A stretch of DNA of 64,000 nt from Niallia alba (lineage in GTDB: Bacteria; Bacillota; Bacilli; Bacillales; Cytobacillaceae): NCBI RefSeq assembly GCF_012933555.1, contig NZ_JABBPK010000001.1, forward strand, positions 1,962,001-2,026,000, given 5' to 3'. Below are positions 1-8,756 of this stretch, piece after piece. The notes under the pieces were generated by a model that saw nothing but the letters and a program-made list of their open reading frames with translations, did not search any database and was not told the DNA's origin. Numbering within the stretch: the stretch's first letter is position 1; each line of letters starts with the position of its first letter. The position numbers were made by a program, and so were the translations under genes.

Positions 1-875
1 TCGCAGGTAAAGAGGGTAAATATTTAACTTCAAGAAAAATTGAAGAAAGATTACGCGCGCAATTAGAAACAGATGTAAGCTTACGTGTAGAAAATACAGA
101 TTCTCCAGATGCTTGGACTGTTTCTGGACGTGGAGAGCTTCACTTATCTATCTTAATTGAAAATATGCGTCGTGAAGGCTATGAACTTCAAGTTTCAAAA
201 CCAGAAGTTATCGTAAAAACAATCGACGGTGTTCGTTGTGAGCCAATTGAACGTGTACAAATCGATGTTCCAGAAGAACATACAGGTTCTGTAATGGAAT
301 CAATCGGTGCCCGTAAAGGCGAAATGTTAGATATGATCAACAATGGTAACGGACAAGTTCGTTTAATCTTTAACGTACCAGCTCGTGGATTAATTGGTTA
401 TACAACTGAGTTCTTAACGTTAACTCGTGGATATGGTATCATCAACCATACATTCGACAGCTACCAACCAATGGCTTCAGGTCAAGTCGGTGGACGTCGT
501 CAAGGTGTATTAGTAAGTATGGAATCTGGAAAATCTTCTACTTATGGAATAATGCAAGTAGAAGACCGTGGAATTATCTTTGTAGAATCTGGAACTGAAA
601 TTTACGAAGGTATGATTGTTGGTGAACATACTCGTGAAAATGACATTACTGTTAATATCACAAAAGTAAAACAAGCAACAAACATCCGTTCAGCAAACAA
701 AGACCAAACAGCAACAATGAAAAAACCTAGAATTATGACGTTGGAAGAATCTTTAGAATACTTGAATGATGATGAGTATTGTGAAGTAACTCCTGAATCT
801 ATTCGTTTACGCAAAAAAATCTTAAATAAATCAGAACGTGAAAGAGCAGAAAAGAAGAAAAAAACTGCTGAATAA
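1..875 (+). CDS. typA: TypA/BipA ribosome-associated GTPase, 3' part
   Basis: The reading frame is open from base 3 to the TAA at 873-875, so only the C-terminal part (about 290 residues) is present. It holds the EF-G-like domain V and the TypA-specific C-terminal domain (GRGELHLSILIENMRREG, then ARGLIGYTTEFLTLTRGYG). TypA binds the ribosome and supports 50S assembly and growth under stress or cold. The GTPase domain lies outside the window. The protein ends in a lysine-rich tail, as is usual in Bacillus. A hairpin terminator follows. ylaH, which follows typA in B. subtilis, is missing here. Confidence 0.95.
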   Translation, partial: AGKEGKYLTSRKIEERLRAQLETDVSLRVENTDSPDAWTVSGRGELHLSILIENMRREGYELQVSKPEVIVKTIDGVRCEPIERVQIDVPEEHTGSVMESIGARKGEMLDMINNGNGQVRLIFNVPARGLIGYTTEFLTLTRGYGIINHTFDSYQPMASGQVGGRRQGVLVSMESGKSSTYGIMQVEDRGIIFVESGTEIYEGMIVGEHTRENDITVNITKVKQATNIRSANKDQTATMKKPRIMTLEESLEYLNDDEYCEVTPESIRLRKKILNKSERERAEKKKKTAE

Positions 876-884
876 TAGAAGGCA

Positions 885-914
885 AAGGAGTCATCTTTTG
901 ATGGCTTCTTTTTG
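885..914 (+). terminator. Rho-independent terminator of typA
   Basis: An imperfect hairpin (AAGGAGTCATC, TTTT loop, GATGGCTTCTT) runs into a T tract 10 bases after the typA stop codon. Confidence 0.7.
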
Positions 915-1032
915 TGTTTTGAATAGTGGGATGTTGGGGGATATGACTGAGAATTTTTATCATTGACCGTAAACAGGAAAACCAAGTGAAAAGGGAACAG
1001 AGAAGCGTCCTTAGTGACCGCAAGCAAGTTGG

Positions 1033-1449
1033 AAAAAGGCATTCATATTGGAAACTGGAGATGAAAGCCACATTTGGCATTGTGAGAGTAAAAAGTGGCG
1101 TTCATACAGGAGATGAACCCCACATTTGGCATTGTGAGAGTAAAAAGTGGCGTTCATACAGGAGATGAACCCCACATTTAGCATTGTGAGAGTAAAAAGT
1201 GGTGTTCATACAGGAGATGAACCCCACATTTGGCATTGGGAGAGTAAAAAGTGGTGTTCATACAGGAGATGGACCCCACATTTGGCATTGTGAGAGTAAA
1301 AAGTGGCGTTCATACAGGAGATGAACCCCACATTTAGCATTGTGAAAGTAAAAAGTGGCGTTCATACAGGGGATGAACCCCACATTTAGCATTGTGAGAG
1401 TAAAAAGTGGTGTTCATGCAGGAGATGACTCCACATTTAGCATTGTGAG
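1033..1449. repeat. Tandem array of 52-bp hairpin repeats (array A)
   Basis: About eight copies with a strict 52-base period. The TGTGAGAG word recurs at 1081, 1133, 1185, 1237, 1289, 1341, 1393 and 1444; the first copy is degraded and the last carries a one-base deletion. Each unit carries an inverted pair GTTCAT...ATGAAC, widened by TGG/CCA, that can fold as a hairpin. There are no unique spacers, so it is not a CRISPR. The first 35 bases of the unit match the array at 33130-33480. Confidence 0.9.
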
Positions 1450-1452
1450 TAG

Positions 1453-1581
1453 GAAAATGTTAATGGAGAGGGTTATGTTCGAGGCAAATCGAAAACAGAT
1501 ATGCGATTAACAGCCATGGTCATTAAAAGCGAAGAACTAGCGCCTGAATTAACGATGCCGTTAATTGCCAAGCCTACATAA
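1453..1581 (+). other. Possible 3' remnant of an unidentified coding sequence
   Basis: A frame open from 1453 to the TAA at 1579-1581 would encode about 42 residues with protein-like composition, ending KSEELAPELTMPLIAKPT. There is no start codon or ribosome binding site. It directly abuts the 52-bp array on its left and a repeat element on its right, so it may be the tail of a gene destroyed by rearrangement. I do not recognise the family, and chance is possible. Confidence 0.2.
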
Positions 1582-1587
1582 AAGAGG

Positions 1588-1955
1588 ATGGGACATAACT
1601 AAATAGATACTCTGTAAAGACGAACAATTTCTAATATAGCTAGTAAATAGCGGCTGCTTTCGCATACTTTTTACAAGAGGAAATATAATTAGTTGGAAAA
1701 ACAGAGCAGCCGGAATACACGAAGACTCCTATGGGATTAGCGAGACAGTCTGAGACCCTGCAGGCCACAGGCCGAAGCGGCTCAGCGCGAGCCCCATGGA
1801 AAGCGAAGTGTATTCCGGCTGCGGGGAATCGCACCAAACTTCATGGAAACATCCTTTGAAAAACAAATAAAAGCCCGAACAATTATACGGAACATTCATT
1901 AGCATCTTCGTATAATTGTTCGGAATTATCCTTGGCTGGAATACTTATGTCCCAG
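1588..1955. repeat. Composite intergenic element with 10-bp terminal inverted repeats
   Basis: It is bounded by TGGGACATAA (1589-1598) and TTATGTCCCA (1945-1954), perfect inverted repeats. Inside lie a palindromic core (1706-1822) and a terminator-like hairpin with arms CCGAACAATTATACG and CGTATAATTGTTCGG (1873-1925). The left flank, the core and the hairpin reappear in inverted orientation at 59889-60311, so this is a dispersed family. No protein is encoded. Confidence 0.75.
1706..1822. repeat. Palindromic repeat, family P, copy 1
   Basis: The outer arms CAGCCGGAATACAC and GTGTATTCCGGCTG pair perfectly over 14 bp. Between them lies the shared core GACTCCTATGGGATTAGCGAG ... CAGCGCGAGCCCCATGGAAAGCGA. 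Similar cores occur near 8830, 10331, 23440, 27340, 27520 and 59980. Confidence 0.8.
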
Positions 1956-1983
1956 CCCCTTTTTACCTATATATTTTCTTTGT

Positions 1984-2193
1984 TTACCAATCATCTTCCT
2001 GTGTTTTGTTTTGATAAAGGACGAAGTTGCCAGAATCGATTCTTTTCTTAGTATTCTCAGCAATTCTATCTTCACACTCTTTACACATATACGTATGAAT
2101 CGGTCGATTTCGCAGACGTTTTGCCTGAAAGGAGTTTTCGTCTATATCTTCAATTTTATCACATATCACACATTTAACTTTCAATAGCTGCAC
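1984..2193 (-). CDS. ylaI: YlaI family small zinc-ribbon protein
   Basis: A 69-residue protein with two CxxC pairs (C8/C11 and C37/C40), as expected for a small treble-clef or zinc-ribbon protein of the DUF2197/YlaI family. The biochemical role of the family is unknown. It lies downstream of ylaJ on the same strand with a 72-base gap, the usual Bacillus arrangement. The acidic C-terminal tail has no recognisable motif. The assignment rests on sequence resemblance, length and neighbourhood. Confidence 0.85.
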   Translation of the reverse strand: MQLLKVKCVICDKIEDIDENSFQAKRLRNRPIHTYMCKECEDRIAENTKKRIDSGNFVLYQNKTQEDDW

Positions 2194-2265
2194 CTCTAAT
2201 CATATAAGTTCGATAAAATGGATTATAGGCACATTATAATATATAATCGCATAAAAAATCGAATT

Positions 2266-2874
2266 TTAATCTCTTATATGATTATTTGATTGTTCATCTT
2301 GATCTTTTTTCAGTTCTTTTTCTTCTTCATTATTTAAATTTTCGTTTGGATTTTTGAGATCTCTATCAGGCTCATTCTTAATCATATCTGCTGGTATCTC
2401 AGGAATGAGTCTTCCGCTAATATCAGCTAATTCATTGAATATTCCTTGAATCGGTTTCCCATTTTGAATATCTTCGCCAATCTCTTTAAGTCTTGCATTG
2501 AGATCTGGATCTGCAATAATAATTGCATTTGCTCCGTCTGGGTCATTTTTTAAGCTTTCAGCAACTGCGTATTTAATCGAGCCTACTTCAGAACGATCTA
2601 AGTCTGCATTGATGTCCACTCCTACAAGCGCATATCTACCGATTACTACTGCTGTGGCATCATTGACATTCTCAATGCTTGTGGCAAGAGTAACGAGTCT
2701 TTTCGCGATATCCTGGCCAGTCTTACGGTCCACCTCTTGTATAGTAGAATTTTTAACATTCGTTACATGAGGGGGATTTTCTCTATTCTCAGATTGTTGG
2801 CTATTTTCCACGTTATTATTTGTACATCCAGAAAGAAGAAAAAGGAATAAAATTAATAAATATCCTTTTTTCAC
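2266..2874 (-). CDS. ylaJ: YlaJ/YhcN family sporulation lipoprotein
   Basis: The start chosen is GTG at 2874-2872, preceded by AAAGGAGG at good spacing; an upstream in-frame ATG at 2928 lacks this and would precede the signal peptide. The product of 202 residues begins MKKGYLLILFLF and has the lipobox LLSGC with the lipidated cysteine at 17. A YhcN/YlaJ domain follows (about residues 50-165), then a low-complexity acidic and asparagine-rich tail. Family members are spore-associated lipoproteins linked to germination and cortex functions. It is likely attached to the outer face of a spore membrane. Confidence 0.85.
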   Translation of the reverse strand: MKKGYLLILFLFLLSGCTNNNVENSQQSENRENPPHVTNVKNSTIQEVDRKTGQDIAKRLVTLATSIENVNDATAVVIGRYALVGVDINADLDRSEVGSIKYAVAESLKNDPDGANAIIIADPDLNARLKEIGEDIQNGKPIQGIFNELADISGRLIPEIPADMIKNEPDRDLKNPNENLNNEEEKELKKDQDEQSNNHIRD

Positions 2875-3097
2875 AAATATTACCTCCTTTGATATTGAAG
2901 AATAACTTCTAAAAGTGTGCATTTTCACCTAATTTGTAGGTGGAAATGAGCATTTTTATGTTTTTTTACGGTTCCTCTTTCTTTATTGTGCAAAATATCT
3001 TCTATCTTTATGCGATAAAACATATATTTTACCAAGGTTCTTTCCGTTACACGGATAGTGCAGCAATATATGACGTTTTAGAGCAGGGGGCATCGGT

Positions 3098-4426
3098 TTG
3101 AGTAAAATTTACGTATTGGATACAAATGTCTTGTTACAGGATCCTTATTCTATTTTTTCTTTTAGTGACAATGATGTAGTAATTCCAGCAGTAGCTTTAG
3201 AAGAGGTAGACAGCAAAAAACGGTACATGGATGAAATCGGAAGGAACGCAAGACAAATATCTAGATTGATCGATAACTTAAGAGAAACAGGAAAGTTGCA
3301 CGATAAAATTCCTTTGGAGAATGGTGGAACTTTACGAATTGAACTGAATCACCGTTCTTTTCATGAGCTTCAAGAAATATTTGTGGAAAAGACAAATGAT
3401 AATCGTATATTAGCAGTAGCAAAAAACTTATCAATAGAAGAAAGCAAAAAAGAAAATGGACGAACCGTTATCTTAGTAAGTAAAGATACGCTCGTACGTG
3501 TAAAAGCAGATGCGATAGGTCTGGTGAGTGAGGATTTCTTAAGTGATCGAGTAGTTGAAAATGATCATTTGTATACTGGTTTTATGGATGTACAAGTAAC
3601 CATTGATGTTTTAAATCGCTTTTATGAGAATGGACAGCTCCCTATTGGAGAAATTGGCAATGGGATTTATTACCCAAATCAGTTTCTGATCTTAAAGGAT
3701 GTGTTAGGTTCTTCTTCGTCTGCATTAGCAATAGTGGATCCATCAAGGAAATATGTAAAAAAATTAGTATTCGATCATGAGCATATTTGGGGAATTCGCC
3801 CAAGAAATGTTCAGCAAACAATGGCAATTGAAATGTTATTAAAGAAAGACATGCCTTTAGTTACGCTAATTGGAAAAGCCGGAACGGGGAAAACATTATT
3901 GGCGTTAGCATCTGGATTGATGCAAACAGAGGATTTTGGAGATTATAAAAAATTATTAGTAGCAAGGCCAATCGTCCCAATGGGAAAGGATTTAGGTTTT
4001 CTTCCGGGAGAAAAGGAAGAAAAATTAAGGCCATGGATGCAGCCAATCTTTGATAATCTCGAGTATTTGTTTAATACAAAAAAGCCTGGAGAATTAGAAG
4101 CAATTCTTGCTGGTATGGGATCAATTGAAGTGGAGGCATTAACTTATATTAGAGGTCGCAGTATTCCTGATCAATTTATTATTATTGACGAAGCACAAAA
4201 TTTAACGAAACATGAAGTGAAAACGATCTTAACGAGGGTAGGAGAAGGTAGTAAGATTGTTCTTATGGGAGACCCAGAACAAATTGATCATCCATATTTA
4301 GATGCCTTTAATAATGGGTTAAGCTATGTAGTAGAGCGATTCAAAGATCAGCCAATTGCGGGTCACGTAAAATTAGTAAAAGGAGAACGATCTTCTTTAG
4401 CACAGTTAGCAGCAGATCTTCTCTAG
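3098..4426 (+). CDS. phoH: PhoH-like ATPase with N-terminal PIN domain
   Basis: Starts at TTG 3098 behind AGGGGG. The 442-residue protein has an N-terminal PIN nuclease-like domain (LDTN at 7-10, conserved acidic residues to about 105). A PhoH P-loop ATPase domain follows, with Walker A GKAGTGKT at 259-266 and Walker B IIIDEAQN at 361-368, then GDPEQID. This PIN-PhoH fusion is the YlaK type, a predicted RNA helicase/nuclease toxin-related module; the exact substrate in Bacillus is unknown. It diverges from ylaJ and converges on ylaL, with which it shares a bidirectional terminator. Confidence 0.93.
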   Translation: MSKIYVLDTNVLLQDPYSIFSFSDNDVVIPAVALEEVDSKKRYMDEIGRNARQISRLIDNLRETGKLHDKIPLENGGTLRIELNHRSFHELQEIFVEKTNDNRILAVAKNLSIEESKKENGRTVILVSKDTLVRVKADAIGLVSEDFLSDRVVENDHLYTGFMDVQVTIDVLNRFYENGQLPIGEIGNGIYYPNQFLILKDVLGSSSSALAIVDPSRKYVKKLVFDHEHIWGIRPRNVQQTMAIEMLLKKDMPLVTLIGKAGTGKTLLALASGLMQTEDFGDYKKLLVARPIVPMGKDLGFLPGEKEEKLRPWMQPIFDNLEYLFNTKKPGELEAILAGMGSIEVEALTYIRGRSIPDQFIIIDEAQNLTKHEVKTILTRVGEGSKIVLMGDPEQIDHPYLDAFNNGLSYVVERFKDQPIAGHVKLVKGERSSLAQLAADLL

Positions 4427-4446
4427 TCTTAGTCTAATTAATTAAT

Positions 4447-4480
4447 ATACGCCATCCTAGCAATACTGGGATGGCGTATG
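4447..4480. terminator. Bidirectional terminator between phoH and ylaL
   Basis: A perfect 11-bp stem, ATACGCCATCC and GGATGGCGTAT, is centred between the convergent stop codons. Confidence 0.85.
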
Positions 4481-4487
4481 TTTCGAA

Positions 4488-4976
4488 TTATGTAATTTTA
4501 AATGCTTGCACATTTTTTATCGGAGTTTGTTCTTTGTCTTTTCTATTGTCATAAATATGTACTGGACCATCTTCTGTAAGTGGTTTTCCTTTTATGCAAA
4601 ATAATAAGAAGATCGAGTCGATTTCTTCTAAAGGAATGGCGTATTCTTCATTAGCCATTGTGACTAAAAGAGTTGTTGCATCTTTCTTCGGTTCCGCATT
4701 TTTTATAAATGGTGCTAAGGACATATAGAAGGTTCCAGTGAGCATTTCTACTTTTTGATAGGTTTTTGTAGACTGCTCTGGAACTTTTGCACCTTCTGTA
4801 ATTTCTTGATCCCAGTGCTTGGAGGCTTCTTTTGTATACGCTTCTAATTCATCTTTCACTTCAACTGGTGCAAATACGGTATCAGCAGTTTGTTTGCGAT
4901 CATCAAATATCCATACAGTCGGATCGATAGTAATCGGAAAATTCACCAGTCCGGTAACTTGAATAATACTATTCAT
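4488..4976 (-). CDS. ylaL: YlaL-like protein of unknown function
   Basis: A 162-residue soluble protein, ATG start at 4976 with AAGGAGG eight bases upstream. It starts MNSIIQVTGL and contains PTVWIFDDRK near residue 20, like B. subtilis YlaL as I remember it. There is no signal peptide and no membrane segment. Function is unknown. Position between phoH and ylaN agrees with ylaL, although the IS element now separates it from ylaN and a glutaminase gene (ylaM) is absent. Confidence 0.65.
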   Translation of the reverse strand: MNSIIQVTGLVNFPITIDPTVWIFDDRKQTADTVFAPVEVKDELEAYTKEASKHWDQEITEGAKVPEQSTKTYQKVEMLTGTFYMSLAPFIKNAEPKKDATTLLVTMANEEYAIPLEEIDSIFLLFCIKGKPLTEDGPVHIYDNRKDKEQTPIKNVQAFKIT

Positions 4977-5255
4977 TTAAAGATTCCTCCTTATGTACTT
5001 TGTTTTGTTTGTAGAAAAAATCTGCAAATTAATAACATCAAAATTATTTTAAGTAACTAATTTTACTAGCAGACGAAAACGATGTTATTTTAAGTATAGT
5101 CTTTTCTTTTCTTTCTGTCATTTTGAATGCTAGAACAGATTGAGTCAAGTTTTTGTGGGAGTTTTTTTAGCTCCCTTTTTTATAAAGTAAAACCTCTAAG
5201 TTTGTATCCGCTTTCCAATTGGTTTTGTTCTTCCAACTGTTGATTCTCTCATTTT

Positions 5256-6593
5256 TTAAAAACCTTTTAATCCCTGTAAGGCAAAGTGAACGGGTTTTCC
5301 AATCGCTTGATTTAAGTATGGCATGTTCTGACGCACGGTTTCTGTTACTAATTTTGTGGGTATTTTTCTTTTCGCTCGATGCTCTTTCTTTGATTTTTCC
5401 GTGGCTTTTTCCCATTTCCCATATATCGTTTGGATGGATAGGTCATCCTTCAATCCAATCCACAAGCGCGCCATGCTCATGACTCCTTTTTTGCTCCATG
5501 CTCTTCCATTCTTTAATCGTTTGGCTAATTGATTCATCATCGCCTCTGCACTTCCCATTGGACGATACGCTGTCGTGTCCACACCTTTTTCCTGTAACCA
5601 ACTACGGTAATCTTTTATGGTTTCCTGATGATGCGTTAAAAAGGCAAGGAAATGCTCTAGTTTTTCTTCTTTTTCTGGTGTATCCATTGTTCCTACTGCG
5701 CTATTCAACTCTAGAAGTAATGTTTCTACCTGGTAGTTTCTTAACGCTCTTTTCATGTAGCGGTATCGAGGATGGCTCTTCATTAGTTGCTTCATCGAAC
5801 GAGCGACATGAAAACGATCCATGGTGAAAAAGGCGCGTTCCCGAAAATACTCCCGACATGCCGTTATCCAGCCTGCTCCATCACCATTAATAATAAGCAA
5901 GGTTTGGGTAGGATCATACGCATAATGATTCTGTAAGAACGTTTCAAAGGCTTCCCAAAAGGGTTCTTTTCCTTCATAAAGAAAATGCCTTTTATTTCGG
6001 AGCCTGATTCGCTTTCCGTTTTCTTTCCATCCCTCGTGTACAGCGGCGAATTTCAACTCCCATCCACGCTTTTTCTTTTCTTGACTCTTCACATATAATC
6101 CATCTACTTCGACAAACAATACCTTTTGAAAAGGGCGTTTTTCCTTAGCGGGAAGTACGCTTGTTTGAAGAAGATGTTGCCGTAATGCTTCGTGGCTCAT
6201 CGCCGAATAGCCTAAAAATTGTTCGAACGTTTCCACCGCCTTTCGATAGGAGGAGCCATTCGTCGCTAGTTCTAACCCCCATTCTTCTAGTAGCGGACTA
6301 AATCCCTTATTCCCCTGAAACTGTAAATAGTGATCTAATAGACAAATATATTTTTTAGTCACACGATCAAAATAATAATTACGCTTCAGCTCCACAGCTC
6401 CAAACGCTGTATCTAATCGTATTTCTCGTTTATCACGTAAAGCAAATCTTCTTTTGTCTCGTTGCTTGGCAATCTCTTGATCCCAATTTTCTAACGTTTG
6501 AATAAGGATTTCTTGAAACGTCATTTGTAGTGTTCGAAATAAAGTTTTTTCCAATTCTTTTAATGATGGCATTTTTATGTTACATTGATTCAT
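5256..6593 (-). CDS. ISLre2 family (UPF0236) transposase
   Basis: The start chosen is ATG 6593, preceded by AAGGAGAGG; a further in-frame ATG at 6626 lacks a binding site. The product of 445 residues shows the UPF0236/ISLre2 pattern: an N-terminal region with LKRNYYFDR, then a central catalytic part with VEVDGLYVK, INGDGAGWI and FFTMDRFHVARS. Acidic residues in these blocks are plausible DDE-type catalytic residues. The frame is intact and of full family length, so the element may still be active. It probably acts only on its own terminal repeats. Confidence 0.92.
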   Translation of the reverse strand: MNQCNIKMPSLKELEKTLFRTLQMTFQEILIQTLENWDQEIAKQRDKRRFALRDKREIRLDTAFGAVELKRNYYFDRVTKKYICLLDHYLQFQGNKGFSPLLEEWGLELATNGSSYRKAVETFEQFLGYSAMSHEALRQHLLQTSVLPAKEKRPFQKVLFVEVDGLYVKSQEKKKRGWELKFAAVHEGWKENGKRIRLRNKRHFLYEGKEPFWEAFETFLQNHYAYDPTQTLLIINGDGAGWITACREYFRERAFFTMDRFHVARSMKQLMKSHPRYRYMKRALRNYQVETLLLELNSAVGTMDTPEKEEKLEHFLAFLTHHQETIKDYRSWLQEKGVDTTAYRPMGSAEAMMNQLAKRLKNGRAWSKKGVMSMARLWIGLKDDLSIQTIYGKWEKATEKSKKEHRAKRKIPTKLVTETVRQNMPYLNQAIGKPVHFALQGLKGF

Positions 6594-6699
6594 GAGAGCC
6601 TCTCCTTTTCGTAGTTTTCTAGTCAAACTCTACTTTACAAAAGGAAGCTCTCTTTTTTAATACTTAATTTTTTCCAGCTACCGCGCTTTCGCTTGGTGG

Positions 6700-6745
6700 C
6701 CTTTTTGTCTAGTTGGGGGACTCGTCCCCCAACTAGACAAAAAGG
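6700..6745. repeat. Perfect 21-bp inverted repeat inside the IS
   Basis: CCTTTTTGTCTAGTTGGGGGA is followed by the 4-base loop CTCG and its exact complement. It lies between the transposase start and the right IS end. Read in the direction of the transposase gene, the hairpin would precede the coding region and could block read-through transcription from outside the element. Confidence 0.9.
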
Positions 6746-6887
6746 ATATTTATTCTCCCACAAACATTTTACTCATACGCTAGAACAAAAACTATTTGGA
6801 TTTTTCATGGGGATTGTTCTTGCAATTTTTCTAGGTTGAGTTTAAACTTTATAGATAGGATAATCGCTCGGAAACGGGGGGATAGGA

Positions 6888-7169
6888 TTGACTTCTGAAA
6901 TGATTATTAATCATAAAGAAAAAGCAAATGAGTTATTGAAAGCAGATGCTGAAAAAATATTAAAACTAATTAAAGTTCAGATGGATAATTTAACAATGCC
7001 ACAATGTCCTCTATATGAAGAGGTATTGGATACGCAAATGTATGGATTGTCTAAAGAGATAGATTTTGCTATTCGATTAGGATTAGTAGAAGAACAAGTT
7101 GGTAAGAAAATTTTAGATGAGTTGGAAAAGGAATTATCGATTTTGCATGAAGCATCTATAAGAAAATAA
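6888..7169 (+). CDS. ylaN: YlaN family protein (UPF0358)
   Basis: Starts at TTG 6888 after GGGGGGATAGGA, so that the protein begins [10 protein letters not shown] and aligns with the MASEMIVDH start of B. subtilis YlaN. It is 93 residues, helical, with the highly conserved block [20 protein letters not shown] near residues 32-51. YlaN is important for growth in iron-poor conditions and has been reported to counteract the iron repressor Fur. The upstream region now ends at the IS element, so its promoter may have been altered. Confidence 0.93.
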   Translation: MTSEMIINHKEKANELLKADAEKILKLIKVQMDNLTMPQCPLYEEVLDTQMYGLSKEIDFAIRLGLVEEQVGKKILDELEKELSILHEASIRK

Positions 7170-7174
7170 AAAGT

Positions 7175-7211
7175 AAACTCAAACAAAAGCAGTCATTGTT
7201 TGAGTTTTTTT
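7175..7211 (+). terminator. Terminator of ylaN
   Basis: The stem AAACTCAAACAA / TTGTTTGAGTTT runs directly into a T tract just after the stop codon. Confidence 0.85.
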
Positions 7212-7510
7212 AGTGGTTAGGTGTATTATTTTAAAATAAGGGAAGTACATACGAATACGCCTAATTATTATAATTGTCTGTTTCCATAGTTGTTTTTTGA
7301 TCGGAGCAAGGCGGTACTACAATGCCTTGGGAAACGATAAGTATTGTTTCTTCCCCACCGGATAAATAACGAACTTGATATTTAGCGGAAATTTAGTAGA
7401 AAATTGCCCAATATTTTAAGAGAATGAACGGAAGTTATCCTTTTCAGCAGGAAATAGATAAGAGACAACGAATACTCTAAATGAGGAGATTGAATAAGGG
7501 ATGCGGTTGA
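7212..7510. other. Intergenic region between ylaN and ftsW
   Basis: About 300 bases without a convincing coding frame. I see no clear RNA element; an ftsW promoter must lie here because ylaN is terminated, but I cannot place it with confidence. Confidence 0.5.
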
Positions 7511-8749
7511 ATGGTAAAGAAGATATTAAAATCGTATGATTATACACTGATTATAGCAATGGTACTATTAATTTTATTTGGGTTAATTATGATTTATAGT
7601 GCTAGTATGGTTTCGGCAGTTCAATATTATGGAGAAGATAGTAGCGATTTTTTTTATAAGAGGCAATTTAAATATATATTAGTTGCGGGAATCGCCTTTA
7701 TTGTTGTAGCAATTTTTCCGTATAAAGCTTTATTAAGTAATAAAATATTAGTCCCAATGGTATTTGGCTCTATTATGTTTTTAAGTGGAATCTTTTTGTT
7801 TGGTAGTGTTTATGGAAATGCGCAAAGCTGGTATAAGATTGGGACAGCAAGTCTTCAGCCAGCGGAGTTCGTTAAATTAGCTGTTATTATTTATTTATCG
7901 GCTATTTATTCTAAAAAGCAGTCGTATATCAATGAATTTAATAGGGGAGTTGTCCCTCCACTAGCCTATTTGGTTATTGTTTGTGCGTTAGTTACTATTC
8001 AGCCGGATTTTGGAACAGCTGCCATCATTTTTATGATTGGTGCAACCGTTATTCTTTGTTCAGGAATGAACTGGAAAAATTTATCGAAGTTAATGCTGAT
8101 TGGTCTATCATTTCTGTTATTATTAGTTTTCATCATGCAGTTAGCTGGTAAAAGCATCTTTACAGAAAAGCAAATGGCGAGAATTTTTGTTTTTCTAGAT
8201 TCTCCATTTGCAGAAGAAGTCGTGCAAGAATCTGGTTATCATATGAGTAACTCGCTTATTGCTATTGGCTCTGGTGGTCTTAAAGGGGTAGGCTTGGGAC
8301 AAGGTGTACAAAAATTAGGTTATTTAACAGATGGTCACACCGATTTTATAATGGCAGTAATTGCTGAAGAATTAGGTATTTTTGGGGTAGGCTTTGTAGT
8401 AGTGGGGCTAAGTTATATTGTTTTACGAGGGATTTATACAGGCTTAAAGTGCAAAGATCCTTTTGGGAGCTTATTAGCAATCGGCATCTCCAGTATGATC
8501 GGAATACAAGCTTTTATTAATATTGGTGGGGTTTCTGGATTAATTCCGCTGACTGGTGTCCCGTTACCTTTCATTAGTTATGGGGGATCGTCCTTATTGC
8601 AATTATCAATTGGAATGGGAATTTTAGTTAATGTTTCGATGTTTGTTAAATATGAAAGAGTTTATAAACCAAAAGAAGAAGGTGTTCCGGATGTTCCAGA
8701 GCAGAAGCAATCTACTTCGACTTTTGTACGTCCAAACCGAAATTTTTAA
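7511..8749 (+). CDS. ftsW: FtsW, septal SEDS peptidoglycan glycosyltransferase
   Basis: A 412-residue polytopic membrane protein, about ten transmembrane segments, of the SEDS family. It shows IYSASMVSAV near residue 30, a long extracellular loop, and the C-terminal signature VPLPFISYGGSS. FtsW polymerises lipid II at the division septum together with PBP2B, which is encoded at 29846. The ATG at 7511 has AAGGG ten bases upstream. In B. subtilis pycA and the cta genes follow; here a repeat element separates the stop codon from a terminator. A second SEDS gene (spoVE) is in the dcw cluster. Confidence 0.94.
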   Translation: MVKKILKSYDYTLIIAMVLLILFGLIMIYSASMVSAVQYYGEDSSDFFYKRQFKYILVAGIAFIVVAIFPYKALLSNKILVPMVFGSIMFLSGIFLFGSVYGNAQSWYKIGTASLQPAEFVKLAVIIYLSAIYSKKQSYINEFNRGVVPPLAYLVIVCALVTIQPDFGTAAIIFMIGATVILCSGMNWKNLSKLMLIGLSFLLLLVFIMQLAGKSIFTEKQMARIFVFLDSPFAEEVVQESGYHMSNSLIAIGSGGLKGVGLGQGVQKLGYLTDGHTDFIMAVIAEELGIFGVGFVVVGLSYIVLRGIYTGLKCKDPFGSLLAIGISSMIGIQAFINIGGVSGLIPLTGVPLPFISYGGSSLLQLSIGMGILVNVSMFVKYERVYKPKEEGVPDVPEQKQSTSTFVRPNRNF

Positions 8750-8756
8750 TAAAAGA

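Larger units (their letters stand above)
5150..6766 (-). mobile_element. ISLre2-family insertion sequence
   Basis: About 1.6 kb carrying one transposase gene. The ends are marked by inverted repeats GTTTTTGTGGGAG (from 5149) and CTCCCACAAAC (to 6765). I found no clear target duplication next to these ends, so the exact borders are uncertain. It lies between ylaL and ylaN, an otherwise conserved neighbourhood, which indicates insertion in this lineage. Confidence 0.8.

Noticed and set aside
986-1168. 60-residue reading frame on the plus strand
   Set aside because: It is translated from the 52-bp repeats, has no ribosome binding site and ends with the repeat phase.
1033-1449. CRISPR array
   Set aside because: Whole 52-bp units repeat with no unique spacers and there are no cas genes nearby.
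1640-1837. 65-residue minus-strand frame
   Set aside because: It reads through the family P palindrome and has no recognisable protein features.
5219-5827. Plus-strand frames opposite the transposase
   Set aside because: They are shadows of the transposase gene on the other strand.
5130-6790. Target-site duplication flanking the IS
   Set aside because: No direct repeat of 8-9 bases is found beside the proposed inverted repeats; similar GCTAGAACA words further out are not adjacent to the ends.
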